A DNA stretch of 8,927 nucleotides from Deltaproteobacteria bacterium (GTDB lineage: Bacteria; Desulfobacterota; Desulfobaccia; Desulfobaccales; Desulfobaccaceae), in the NCBI GenBank assembly GCA_016874895.1, contig VGSX01000132.1, forward strand, positions 1-8,927. The letters run 5' to 3'. This document shows positions 1 through 6,238 of the stretch, one piece after another; position 1 is the first letter of the stretch; the number at the start of each line of letters is the position of its first letter. The notes under the pieces are model-generated. The model saw only the letters and a list, made by a program, of their open reading frames with translations, had not been told where the DNA came from and ran no database searches. Made by a program: the position numbers and the translations under genes.

Positions 1-79
1 GCACTATCGGCTGGTGGTTGTATGAAGCCGAAAGATCTTCGATGATCAGATAGGGCGCGCCGGTTTCTCTTGTGGACAT
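1..79 (-). CDS. livF: LivF-type ABC transporter ATP-binding protein, N-terminal fragment cut by window edge
   Basis: An ATG at 79-77 on the minus strand opens a frame that stays open to the window edge, so only the first 26 codons are visible. The peptide begins MSTRETGAPYLIIEDLSASY and continues NHQPIV. The stretch LIIEDLSASYNHQPIV matches the first beta-strand and A-loop region of ABC ATPases; the Tyr in SASY would be the aromatic A-loop residue that stacks on the ATP adenine. It follows livG in the order livK-livH-livM-livG, where livF is the expected fifth gene. In the family LivF is the second cytoplasmic ATPase of the branched-chain amino acid importer. The Shine-Dalgarno is weak: AAAGGA lies about 14 nt before the ATG. 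Walker A and all later motifs are outside the window, so the assignment rests on the N-terminus and the context. Confidence 0.75.
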   Translation of the reverse strand, partial: MSTRETGAPYLIIEDLSASYNHQPIV

Positions 80-198
80 GATGGTTCTAAAGTTCCTTTA
101 TAGCAGTATCGCGGAATTTTTACCAAACGTAATGTTTATTTCCGTCTTAACTAACCACTGAACCCTGGCCCCTGACCACTTAATTTTGTTTATAGTCA

Positions 199-227
199 AT
201 TATATCGGTAGTTGCAGCCGATGTCGT
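199..227 (-). promoter_or_regulatory. Candidate sigma-70 promoter upstream of livF
   Basis: On the minus strand a perfect -10 hexamer TATAAT (204-199) sits 17 nt after ACGACA (227-222), which matches four of six positions of the TTGACA consensus. Transcription would start near position 192 and leave a leader of about 110 nt before the livF ATG at 79. It lies in the 185-bp AT-rich gap between livG and livF, where a compact operon would normally have little sequence. Nothing else convincing was seen in that gap. The call is based on motif and spacing only. Confidence 0.45.
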
Positions 228-264
228 AAAAAAGTACCTGTGGCTGCTGCCTTTGTGGGCATTT

Positions 265-1026
265 TTACCCCGGCCCCGGTGGGGCGGCCCGGCGGGTGCC
301 CAGGTAGGCGCCGATCACCTCGGGATGGCAGATAATTTCCTGGGGTTGCCCTTCCATGATCTTCTCGCCCCGGTCCAGAACCACCAGCCGGTCCGAGACC
401 TCCAGGGTGAGATTGAGGAAATGATCGATGATGAGCAGGGTCAGCCGCTGCTGCCGCAGTTTTTCGATTAATTTAACGACCTGCCGCACCATTTTCGGAC
501 TCAGGCCGGCCGCCACCTCATCCAGGAGTAATATCTGGGGCCCGGTGGCCAGGGCCCGGGCCACCTCCAGGCGGCGCTGCTCCGACAAGGTGAGGTCCTG
601 GCCCAGGGTGTCGGCCTTGTGGGGCAATCCCACCAGCTCCAGGAAGGCTATGGCCTCATCACGGGAAGAACCGTTGTGCTGCTCCGGTCTCCCGAACCGC
701 AGGCCGATGGCAATATTTTCCCAGGCCGTCATTTCCGGAAAAGGCCGGGGAATCTGAAAAGTCCGGGCAATACCGGCCCGGCAGCGTTTATGGGGCGGCC
801 AGTGGGTGATATCCTGCCCCTGATAGAATACGGCTCCCCGTGAGGGTCTGACCTGGCCGGCGATAACACCCATCAGCGTGGTCTTGCCGGCCCCGTTGGG
901 CCCGATGATGCCGATAATCTCCTGGCTTTGCACCCGGAGGTTGATGTCCGCCAGCAAACGCTGGGTCCCCACCGCAACCTCGATGTGCCGCAGATCTAGG
1001 ATGTCCTGGCGGGCTGGCTCAGCCAT
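265..1026 (-). CDS. livG: LivG-type branched-chain amino acid ABC transporter ATP-binding protein
   Basis: This 253-residue cytoplasmic ATPase would energise the LivH/LivM channel. Walker A is GPNGAGKT at residues 42-49, the Q-loop is TFQ at 89-91, Walker B is ILLLDE at 165-170 and the H-loop His is H202 in IIDHF. The C-terminus carries the usual EGQPQEIICHPEVIGAYLG tail of LivG/LivF proteins (about 225-243). The length is normal for LivG. The signature segment is unusual: LTLSEQRRLEVAR (from residue 145) replaces the usual LSxGQ form, and Walker B is followed by Val instead of Pro (DEVAAGL). The ATG at 1026 is preceded by AAAGGT with an 8-nt spacer, inside the end of livM. The two genes overlap by 31 bp, which suggests translational coupling. 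The family assignment is firm; the true ligand is not shown by the sequence. Confidence 0.93.
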   Translation of the reverse strand: MAEPARQDILDLRHIEVAVGTQRLLADINLRVQSQEIIGIIGPNGAGKTTLMGVIAGQVRPSRGAVFYQGQDITHWPPHKRCRAGIARTFQIPRPFPEMTAWENIAIGLRFGRPEQHNGSSRDEAIAFLELVGLPHKADTLGQDLTLSEQRRLEVARALATGPQILLLDEVAAGLSPKMVRQVVKLIEKLRQQRLTLLIIDHFLNLTLEVSDRLVVLDRGEKIMEGQPQEIICHPEVIGAYLGTRRAAPPGPG

Positions 1027-1961
1027 GCAGCTATACCTTTGGGAAAAAAGAAGATCGTCACGATAATCACCAGGCCGTAAATGGCTGCATGACCCTGGGG
1101 CAACCAGGGCTGTAACACCAGCTGATCAAAAGGATAGAGTACCAGCGCCCCCAGCATCGGCCCCAGAACGGCATAGCGCCCCCCGAAAAAGCTCAGGATC
1201 AGGGGAAAGGCCGCCAACTGCACACTAAAAACCATGGCCGGCTCCACCAGACCCATAAGATGGGCATACAAACCGCCGCAGACCCCGGTGAGAAAGGCGC
1301 TTATCCCCATGGCCAGGAAGCGGTAGCCGAATACATTAACCCCCAGAACCCCCGCGGCCATCTCGTTTTCCCGCATGGCCCGCAGGGCCCAGCCCCACCG
1401 GGAGCGGATCGCCTGGTAATGCACCACCCCCACTGCCGCCATCCAGGCAACCAGAAAATAGTATTGCCCCCGCATACTCTCGCCCACCGGAATGATCCAG
1501 GCCCCAAAGTCCAGGGCCGGAAGGCGGTTGATGCCGATGATGCCCATGGACCCCCCGGTGAGGGAATCCCAGTTATCTATGATGACCCGGGGAATTTCCA
1601 GGGACGCCAGCGAGGCCAGGGCAAAATAGGCACCCCGCAATTTTTGGAAGGCATATCCCCAGAGGACCCCATAGAACGAGCCCATCAAACCCCCGGCCAC
1701 CACCGCGGCGTATATGGGCACCTGGCAGTTGTGCTCCAGCAGGACCGCAGCATATGCTCCCAGTCCAAAAAACGCTCCGTGCCCCAGGGACACCAGGCCG
1801 CTTAAGGCCAGGATATTCCAGGCCATGGCCAGGGCAGCGTAAAAGCAGGCAAAACCAAAGACCAGAAAATACAGGTCTCCCCCGGAGAACAGGACCGGCC
1901 CCACCAGGAGGATCACCACGGCCGCGACAGGCAGGAATTGTCTCAGTGTGTCAGGAAACAT
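996..1961 (-). CDS. livM: LivM-type branched-chain amino acid ABC transporter permease
   Basis: This 321-residue polytopic inner-membrane protein would form half of the Liv channel. The first membrane segment is about residues 11-25. The family hallmark LSGLVSLGHGAFFGLGAYAA spans 53-72. The cytoplasmic ATPase-contact loop is SRWGWALRAMRENEMAAGVLGVNV (about 187-210), equivalent to the EAA loop of this family. Further hydrophobic segments follow to FFFPKGI near the C-terminus. The gene overlaps livG by 31 bp. No Shine-Dalgarno is visible: the 14 nt between the start codon and the adjacent MITE-like copy are AT-rich with no purine-rich box. The next in-frame Met is residue 46, inside a membrane segment, so the ATG at 1961 is still the best start. 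The protein looks intact although its 5' leader seems to have been replaced by repeat sequence. Confidence 0.92.
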   Translation of the reverse strand: MFPDTLRQFLPVAAVVILLVGPVLFSGGDLYFLVFGFACFYAALAMAWNILALSGLVSLGHGAFFGLGAYAAVLLEHNCQVPIYAAVVAGGLMGSFYGVLWGYAFQKLRGAYFALASLASLEIPRVIIDNWDSLTGGSMGIIGINRLPALDFGAWIIPVGESMRGQYYFLVAWMAAVGVVHYQAIRSRWGWALRAMRENEMAAGVLGVNVFGYRFLAMGISAFLTGVCGGLYAHLMGLVEPAMVFSVQLAAFPLILSFFGGRYAVLGPMLGALVLYPFDQLVLQPWLPQGHAAIYGLVIIVTIFFFPKGIAAWLSQPARTS

Positions 1962-1975
1962 GGATTAAAAATATA

Positions 1976-2121
1976 GTAGGCGTTCAGCTATCAGCAATCA
2001 GCTTTCAGCAAAAACAATGGGTTAGGGAAACTAAGTGAAAAACCAGTGATCCGCCACCTTAGAATAACTATTTGAATTTAAAGCATTAGCTGACGGCTGC
2101 AAGCTGACCGCTGAACGCTTA
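1976..2121. mobile_element. MITE-like element, copy 1 (between livH and livM)
   Basis: This 146-bp non-coding element starts gtaggcgttcagc and ends gctgaacgctta. The two ends are imperfect inverted repeats matching at about 25 of 33 positions. Each arm contains four TCAGC-type units at 7-bp spacing. A small inner stem is possible between CTAAG (2031-2035) and CTTAG (2058-2062). It differs from copy 3 (6093-6238) at about 6 of 145 positions and from copy 2 at about 14. The flanking 9-mers, aaaaatata on the left and taaaatatt on the right, agree at 7 of 9 positions, but both are AT-rich, so this is only weak support for a decayed target duplication. Its left edge lies 14 bp from the livM start codon. 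Confidence 0.8.
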
Positions 2122-2134
2122 TAAAATATTATTT

Positions 2135-2280
2135 GTAGGCGTTCGGCTATCAGCAATCAGCTTTCAGCAAAAACGATGGGTTAGGCAAACTAACCGAGAA
2201 ACCAGCGATCTGCCATCTTGAAATAATTATTCGAATTTAAAGCATTAGCTGACGGCTGTAAGCTGACCGCTGAACGCTTC
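2135..2280. mobile_element. MITE-like element, copy 2 (tandem with copy 1)
   Basis: This second copy lies in the same orientation, 13 bp from copy 1. Its length and end sequences are the same (gtaggcgttcggc to gctgaacgcttc), and it is about 90% identical to copy 1 and more diverged than copies 1 and 3 are from each other. Most differences lie in the central segment, while the 3' arm is nearly unchanged. The flanking 9-mers agree at only 6 of 9 positions, so no target duplication can be claimed. The divergence suggests it is the oldest of the three insertions in this window. Confidence 0.78.
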
Positions 2281-2381
2281 CTATAGTTTTGCCGTTGCCC
2301 CTAGGCAGTGTCCAGGGGCCAGTGGTTCCCCTTAGTAGTTGGCTCCCCTCGTGCCCAAGCTCCTGCCCGGATCTGCACCAT
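2281..2381. other. Non-coding remnant between copy 2 and the livH stop codon
   Basis: These 101 bp complete the 420-bp livH-livM gap (1962-2381). They show no open frame with a plausible start and Shine-Dalgarno, no T-tract terminator and no match to the MITE-like element. They are probably the remains of the original livH-livM junction or of other intergenic debris. Confidence 0.5.
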
Positions 2382-3275
2382 TTAAGTTATCCCGGTTTTC
2401 CTGGAGGAGATGCCTTCCGGCCGCCAGAGCAGGATGGCCAGCAGGATGCCGGCGCTGATCAGTTCACGCCAACTGGTGCCGATGAGCAGCACGGCCAATG
2501 ACTCCGCCAGGCCCAGCAGCCAGCCGCCCAGGAGCAGGCTGCGGGTCCGTCCCACCCCGGCCGTAATGGTGATAATAATGGCAATGAGGGTGGCCTCCAT
2601 GCCGCCGGCCGGATAAAGATACATATTCGATGCAAACAGCGGTCCGGCCAGCCCGATGAGGGTCCCTCCCACCCCAAAGGCGATGAGCTGCATCTGCCCC
2701 ACCCTGATTCCGGCCAAAGCCGCTCCCTCCCGGTTCTGGATGGTGGCTCGCAGGGCCTTGCCCAGAAAAGTCCGATGCAAAAAGAGGTGCACCAGGCCGG
2801 TGGCGGCCAATGACAGTGACACCAACAGGGCCTGATTGGCAGTCACCATGATGGACAGGTCCGGGAAGTCCAGCACCGGGGCCGCCGGCAACATGATCAG
2901 GCGGAAATCGGCGGAGAAAAAAGCCAAAAACAGATTCTGCAACATGATGGCCAGCCCGAAGGTAACCACCAGGGAGTTTAACTCAAAGGGGGCCGGCAGG
3001 CGCCGCAACAGCCAGTGCAATCCCAGGGTGGCCACCGGCAGGAGCAGGATGCAAACCGGCAGGGTCCAGTAAAAGGGGATATGCCAGAAGTGCCACAGGG
3101 CATAGGCCAGGTAACCCGCCAACACGATGAGCTCCCCGTGGGCCAGGTTAAAGGCGTGGGTGACGCCGAAGATCAGAGAAAATCCCATGGCCAGGAGGAC
3201 GTAAAATGAACCCAGAGAAAACCCTGAAATAATAGCCTGTTGCCAGATACCCATATTATTGTGGTGAAGCGGCAT
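2382..3275 (-). CDS. livH: LivH-type branched-chain amino acid ABC transporter permease
   Basis: This 297-residue inner-membrane permease would pair with LivM. The N-terminal signature IISGFSLGSFYVLLAMGFSL (15-34) followed by IFGVTHAFNLAHGELIVLAG (35-54) is typical of LivH. The ATPase-contact loop is TFLGKALRATIQNREGAALA, about 169-188. TLIGLAGPLF (205-214) and ATLIAIIITITAGVG (228-242) cover later membrane segments. The length is normal. The ATG at 3275 lies inside the end of livK, a 20-bp overlap. A second in-frame Met (residue 8, codon at 3254) lies just after the livK stop and would give an N-terminus closer to the family norm. Neither has a strong Shine-Dalgarno, so the start is uncertain and may depend on coupling to livK. 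The reading frame is complete; 420 bp separate its end from livM. Confidence 0.92.
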   Translation of the reverse strand: MPLHHNNMGIWQQAIISGFSLGSFYVLLAMGFSLIFGVTHAFNLAHGELIVLAGYLAYALWHFWHIPFYWTLPVCILLLPVATLGLHWLLRRLPAPFELNSLVVTFGLAIMLQNLFLAFFSADFRLIMLPAAPVLDFPDLSIMVTANQALLVSLSLAATGLVHLFLHRTFLGKALRATIQNREGAALAGIRVGQMQLIAFGVGGTLIGLAGPLFASNMYLYPAGGMEATLIAIIITITAGVGRTRSLLLGGWLLGLAESLAVLLIGTSWRELISAGILLAILLWRPEGISSRKTGIT

Positions 3276-4524
3276 TGAGGGGATACCAGAGCTCGCCGGT
3301 GGCCCGCTCCGGCGGATACACCACCTGCAGTTTCCCCTGTTGGATCTGCACGATCACCTGCCGGTAGTCCAGGGGGTCGCCTTTTTCATCGAAGCGCAGG
3401 CGCCCCATGGGCAATAGTAAATCCAGGGAACGCAATTCCCGGCTAATGGCCGGGCCGCTGAGCGGCTCCTTTTTACCCAATACCTGTTCAATGGCCGCCA
3501 ACAGGGCCCGGGCAGCCGTGTAACCATGCATGGTCGTGGTATTGGGGGCCTGACCGAACCGCTCCTGAAACCTCTTGACAAAAGCCTGGGAGGCCGTCTC
3601 GGTACCGGGATAGGTGATGCCGGGATTCCAGGCGCACAGTCCCATGAGCCCTTCGCTCCCCTGCCGCAGTTCCCGGATAAATTTTTCGTAAGCCACCCCC
3701 CAGGGCGCGATGAAGGCCTTCAGAGGGGTCCGCTGTTCCCGGAGCTGCCGGGCCAGCAGCAGGTTATCAGGGAAAAATCCCCCCGAAATCAATAGATCAT
3801 CCCCCTGTTCCCGGGCCTTGAGGAGCAATACGGAAAAATCCGGGGTGCCGGGGCGGAATTTTTCAAATAGGGGAATCGCTATCCCCTGCTCCGCTAACAT
3901 CTCCTTGAGCCTGGTGGCAAATTCCGTGGAGCCGGGCGTAGCCGTGTAGAGGATGGCCACCTTGGCCGGTTTAAGCCTCTCCAGGATGAACCGGCCCAGG
4001 GGCTTTACCACCCCGGACATGCAGGATACCCTGAAAAAGAAGGGATTGCCCTGCTCCGTCAGGGATTGCTGCAGGCTGGCGGCAGCCACATAGGGCGTGC
4101 CGTGGCGTGCCGCCATAGTGCTGATGGGGCCCACCAGGGAATCCACATAACCACCCAGCAACCCCACCACCTTCTCCCGGTAGAGGAGGTCCTGGGTCTG
4201 GTTAAGGGCCACGTCGGGGCGGCTCTGGTCATCCCGGCTGAGAAGTTCCACCGGATGTCCCTGCAGCCCCCCCCGGGCATTGGCCTCTTCCACGGCAGCC
4301 ACGATGCCCTGATGAATCTCAATGCCATGCAAGGCCAGATTACCGGTAAGGGGATTGATTGCCCCGAGACGGATGGCAGCCCCCCAGGCCGGGCCACTCC
4401 CCAAAAAACTGCAGACCAGCAGCACCCAGATATAACGCCGCCAACCCGCCTGGCTCCACCCCCGCAAGAGGGCTCGCTTATGTAACCCGTTGTCCCCCTG
4501 CGCCCCGCAAACTTCACCCGTCAT
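3256..4524 (-). CDS. livK: LivK-like periplasmic amino-acid-type substrate-binding protein (type I periplasmic binding fold)
   Basis: This 422-residue exported protein would bind the ligand in the periplasm and deliver it to LivH/LivM. A long n-region (residues 1-30, with Arg and Lys) precedes a hydrophobic core, YIWVLLVCSFLGSG (31-44), and a plausible signal peptidase I site around AWG-AA (46-50). The mature part begins IRLGAINPLTGNLALHGIEI, the classic opening of the Peripla_BP_6/LivK family. Other family blocks are EEANARGGLQGHPVELLSRD (79-98) and the lobe-2 strand AKVAILYTATPGSTEFA (187-203). The C-terminal PMGRLRFDEKGDPLDYRQVIVQIQQG is also typical. Binding proteins of this fold take branched-chain amino acids, other amino acids, amides or aromatic acids, and the ligand cannot be read here. 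The 30-residue n-region is long, so the true start may be further in. livH overlaps its 3' end. Confidence 0.9.
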   Translation of the reverse strand: MTGEVCGAQGDNGLHKRALLRGWSQAGWRRYIWVLLVCSFLGSGPAWGAAIRLGAINPLTGNLALHGIEIHQGIVAAVEEANARGGLQGHPVELLSRDDQSRPDVALNQTQDLLYREKVVGLLGGYVDSLVGPISTMAARHGTPYVAAASLQQSLTEQGNPFFFRVSCMSGVVKPLGRFILERLKPAKVAILYTATPGSTEFATRLKEMLAEQGIAIPLFEKFRPGTPDFSVLLLKAREQGDDLLISGGFFPDNLLLARQLREQRTPLKAFIAPWGVAYEKFIRELRQGSEGLMGLCAWNPGITYPGTETASQAFVKRFQERFGQAPNTTTMHGYTAARALLAAIEQVLGKKEPLSGPAISRELRSLDLLLPMGRLRFDEKGDPLDYRQVIVQIQQGKLQVVYPPERATGELWYPLNAASPQ

Positions 4525-4565
4525 AACCGTGCCCCAGCTATCCCCAACCTGTTTATTGTCTTTTG

Positions 4566-4595
4566 ATCATAAACCCGATACACGCCGGGAAGCAA
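4566..4595 (-). promoter_or_regulatory. Candidate promoter for the liv operon, upstream of livK
   Basis: On the minus strand TATGAT (4571-4566, five of six matches to the -10 consensus) lies 18 nt after TTGCTT (4595-4590, three of six matches to -35). Transcription would begin near 4559, leaving about 35 nt before the livK ATG at 4524. This is a reasonable place for the operon promoter, because the gene upstream ends at 4701 with a hairpin in between. The -35 match is poor, so this is a candidate only. Confidence 0.33.
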
Positions 4596-4633
4596 CCTTA
4601 TTTCCTCATCCGGCGGGCAATTTTGAGCAAATT

Positions 4634-4666
4634 TTCTCAGCGAAGTCGGTAGCCGACCACTGAGAA
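4634..4666. terminator. Two-part hairpin after the ArsB/NhaD-type gene, possible terminator or mRNA 3' end structure
   Basis: An outer stem pairs TTCTCAG (4634-4640) with CTGAGAA (4660-4666). Inside it, after a short asymmetric internal loop, GTCGG (4645-4649) pairs with CCGAC (4653-4657) around a three-base loop. That makes 12 perfect base pairs in 33 bp. It begins about 35 bp after the transporter stop codon, where a terminator would be expected. On the minus strand it is followed by AAAATTTG instead of a U-tract, so it is not a canonical intrinsic terminator. It could instead stabilise an mRNA end or be a repeat remnant. Confidence 0.45.
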
Positions 4667-4700
4667 GCCACTGATTCCCACCAGAAGTGATCAGATATTT

Positions 4701-6047
4701 TCAGCTCACAAAGGAGAAAAGAATCAGGACATACAGTGCCCCAAAGACCAACTGGCAGATAGTCAGGGGCAGGCCGTAGCGCATAAAGGTCATGAAGGAA
4801 ATGGGCCGACCGTGGGAGGCGCAGATGCCGGCGGCCACCACGTTGGCCGAGGCGCCGATGAGGGTGGCGTTGCCTCCCAGGGTCCCGGCGAACATCATGG
4901 CTACGAACACGGGCAGGAGGTCAGTGGGCCAAGCCACGAAGGAGGCCGCCATGGCCGTTTCGGGCATTAATTCGGCGATGACGAAATACCCCTTGACCAT
5001 GAGCAGCATGACCGCAACCACGGGGATGTTGGCCAGCAGGGCGGAACAGACCCCCACTATCGCCAGAATGACCAGGCTGATGATGACCAGGCGAGTGCCG
5101 AACCAGACATAAAGAGACTGCGACAACCCCTGGAGAATACCGGTCTTATTAAAGGCCTCCACCAGGCAGAAAAGGGAGATAATGAACAGGATGGTGCGCC
5201 AATCCACGTCCTGGAGCACGGCGGTCACCGGTTCCACTTCGGCCTCATAGACCAGGAGCAGGGCCAGAGAGGCTGCGATGATAGATACAGCCGGGGGCAC
5301 GATCCTGGCGGGCAGGAGTTCCCCGGCCACGAATAAGATCACCATGAGCACCAGGATGAGGAGGGCGAAGAGGCACAGATAGGGCCGCTGCAGGGGCTCG
5401 GGCTTGAGGTCGGGCGGCAGGGGGCGCTGCACCTGCCACAGGTCTTTCATCAGCCAGGGGAGCAGGGGGATTAAAACTATTACTGACAAAAGGCCGCCCA
5501 GGCTTACTCGCTGGACGTACTGGATGAAGGTCATGCCGATACTGCTGCCCACCAGGAAGGTGGCGGGGTCGCCCACCAGAGTGAGCAGGCCGGCGGAATT
5601 GCTGATAATGGCGGTAATAATCATGGGCCCCACAATGTCAATTTTCATGGCCTGGGCCACCCGGATGATGATGGGCGCCAGAAGAATTACCGTGGTGGCA
5701 TTGGGCAGCACCGCGCACAGCGGCCCCACCAGGAGGAAGAGGCTCAGAATGAAGCGTTTGCCGCTCCCCTGGGTGGCCAGCAGATAGCGGGAGCCGATAT
5801 ACTCGAAGATGCCGGTGGGGACCAGGACCCGGGCCACCACCATGCCGCCGAACAACAGCGCCAGCGGACCCGAAGCGCTGCGGGTGACATTAATAACATC
5901 CTGCTGGTCAAAGATGCCGAAAATGATCAGGACGGATATTCCCAACAAGGCGGCCAGGAGCATGTCGATGACGTCAAAGGCAATGGCAAGAATGACGCCG
6001 AAGAAGACAGCAATAATAACGATGTTTTGAGCAAATTCGGTCAGCAT
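4701..6047 (-). CDS. ArsB/NhaD-superfamily (SLC13-type) ion transporter
   Basis: This 448-residue inner-membrane protein has roughly 10-12 hydrophobic segments and two related halves. The first half has VLPNATTVILLAP (about 113-125) and NSAGLLTLVGDPATFLVGSS (about 150-169). The second half has ALLANIPVVAVMLL (about 336-349) and GGNATLIGASANVVAAG (about 391-407). These paired Asn-rich hairpin motifs are characteristic of the ArsB/NhaD/CitM group (PF03600-like), which includes arsenite pumps, Na+/H+ antiporters and anion transporters. The length is normal. No ars genes or other substrate clues are nearby, so the ion is unknown. The frame extends to a TTG at 6053, but AAGGA ends 7 nt before an ATG at 6047 and would overlap too closely with the TTG, so I chose the ATG. 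A MITE-like copy lies about 46 bp upstream and may have displaced the original promoter. Confidence 0.85.
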   Translation of the reverse strand: MLTEFAQNIVIIAVFFGVILAIAFDVIDMLLAALLGISVLIIFGIFDQQDVINVTRSASGPLALLFGGMVVARVLVPTGIFEYIGSRYLLATQGSGKRFILSLFLLVGPLCAVLPNATTVILLAPIIIRVAQAMKIDIVGPMIITAIISNSAGLLTLVGDPATFLVGSSIGMTFIQYVQRVSLGGLLSVIVLIPLLPWLMKDLWQVQRPLPPDLKPEPLQRPYLCLFALLILVLMVILFVAGELLPARIVPPAVSIIAASLALLLVYEAEVEPVTAVLQDVDWRTILFIISLFCLVEAFNKTGILQGLSQSLYVWFGTRLVIISLVILAIVGVCSALLANIPVVAVMLLMVKGYFVIAELMPETAMAASFVAWPTDLLPVFVAMMFAGTLGGNATLIGASANVVAAGICASHGRPISFMTFMRYGLPLTICQLVFGALYVLILFSFVS

Positions 6048-6053
6048 GTTCAA

Positions 6054-6059
6054 TTCCTT
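6054..6059 (-). promoter_or_regulatory. Ribosome binding site that favours the ATG start at 6047
   Basis: AAGGAA on the minus strand is followed immediately by TTG (6053-6051) and, after AAC, by ATG (6047-6045). A spacing of 7 nt from AAGGA to ATG is near optimal. A spacing of one nt or less to TTG is not workable. This argues for the start two codons inside the longest frame. Confidence 0.6.
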
Positions 6060-6083
6060 GAGGCAGAATATCGCCTAAATCTT

Positions 6084-6092
6084 CTCCTTTGG
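6084..6092. repeat. Left target-site duplication of MITE copy 3
   Basis: The 9-mer ctcctttgg directly abuts the left end of the element (6093) and is repeated exactly at 6239-6247, directly after its right end. A perfect 9-bp duplication at exactly the two boundaries is the expected footprint of transposition. Confidence 0.75.
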
Positions 6093-6238
6093 GTAGGCGT
6101 TCAGCTATCAGCAATCAGCTTTCAGCAAAAACAATCGGTTAGGAAAACTAAGCGAAAAACCAGTGATCCGCCACCTTAGAATAACTATTTGAATTTAAAG
6201 CATTAGCTGACGGCTGTAAGCTGAACGCCGAACGCTTA
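6093..6238. mobile_element. MITE-like element, copy 3, with intact 9-bp target duplication
   Basis: This 146-bp non-coding element is about 96% identical to copy 1 and in the same orientation. It begins gtaggcgttcagc and ends gccgaacgctta, with imperfect inverted termini and TCAGC units at 7-bp spacing in each arm. It has no open frame of useful size, so it would need a transposase supplied in trans. The 9-bp direct repeat ctcctttgg at both edges defines the boundaries. It lies between the orphan binding-protein gene and the ArsB/NhaD-type gene, within the expected promoter region of the latter. The intact duplication suggests it is the most recent insertion of the three. Confidence 0.85.

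Noticed and set aside
151..180. ACCACTG/CTGGCCCCTG-like string sharing 10 bp (inverted) with 2311-2330
   Set aside because: The shared string is short and low-complexity, and is not enough to call a repeat family from two occurrences.
228..268. Possible terminator after livG (TGCC/GGCA stem and a T6 run on the minus strand)
   Set aside because: The stem is only four base pairs and the T-run does not follow it directly.
1260..1805. 181-residue open frame on the plus strand
   Set aside because: It lies wholly opposite livM, is rich in Pro, Gly and His as expected of an antisense shadow in GC-rich DNA, and has no recognisable domain.
1976..2280. Two tandem repeats considered as a CRISPR array
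   Set aside because: The units are 145-146 bp with inverted ends and a 13-bp gap, far from CRISPR repeat and spacer sizes, and a third copy lies 4 kb away with a target duplication.
2126..2289. Target-site duplication around copy 2
   Set aside because: The flanking 9-mers agree at only 6 of 9 positions in AT-rich DNA, which is compatible with chance.
4405..4430. LLVC in the livK-like signal peptide considered as a lipobox
   Set aside because: The residue before Cys is Val, where lipoprotein signal peptidase needs Gly, Ala or Ser, and a normal signal peptidase I site follows downstream.
4066..4485. 139-residue plus-strand open frame
   Set aside because: It is antisense to the livK-like gene, whose family match is firm; no Shine-Dalgarno or domain supports the plus-strand frame.
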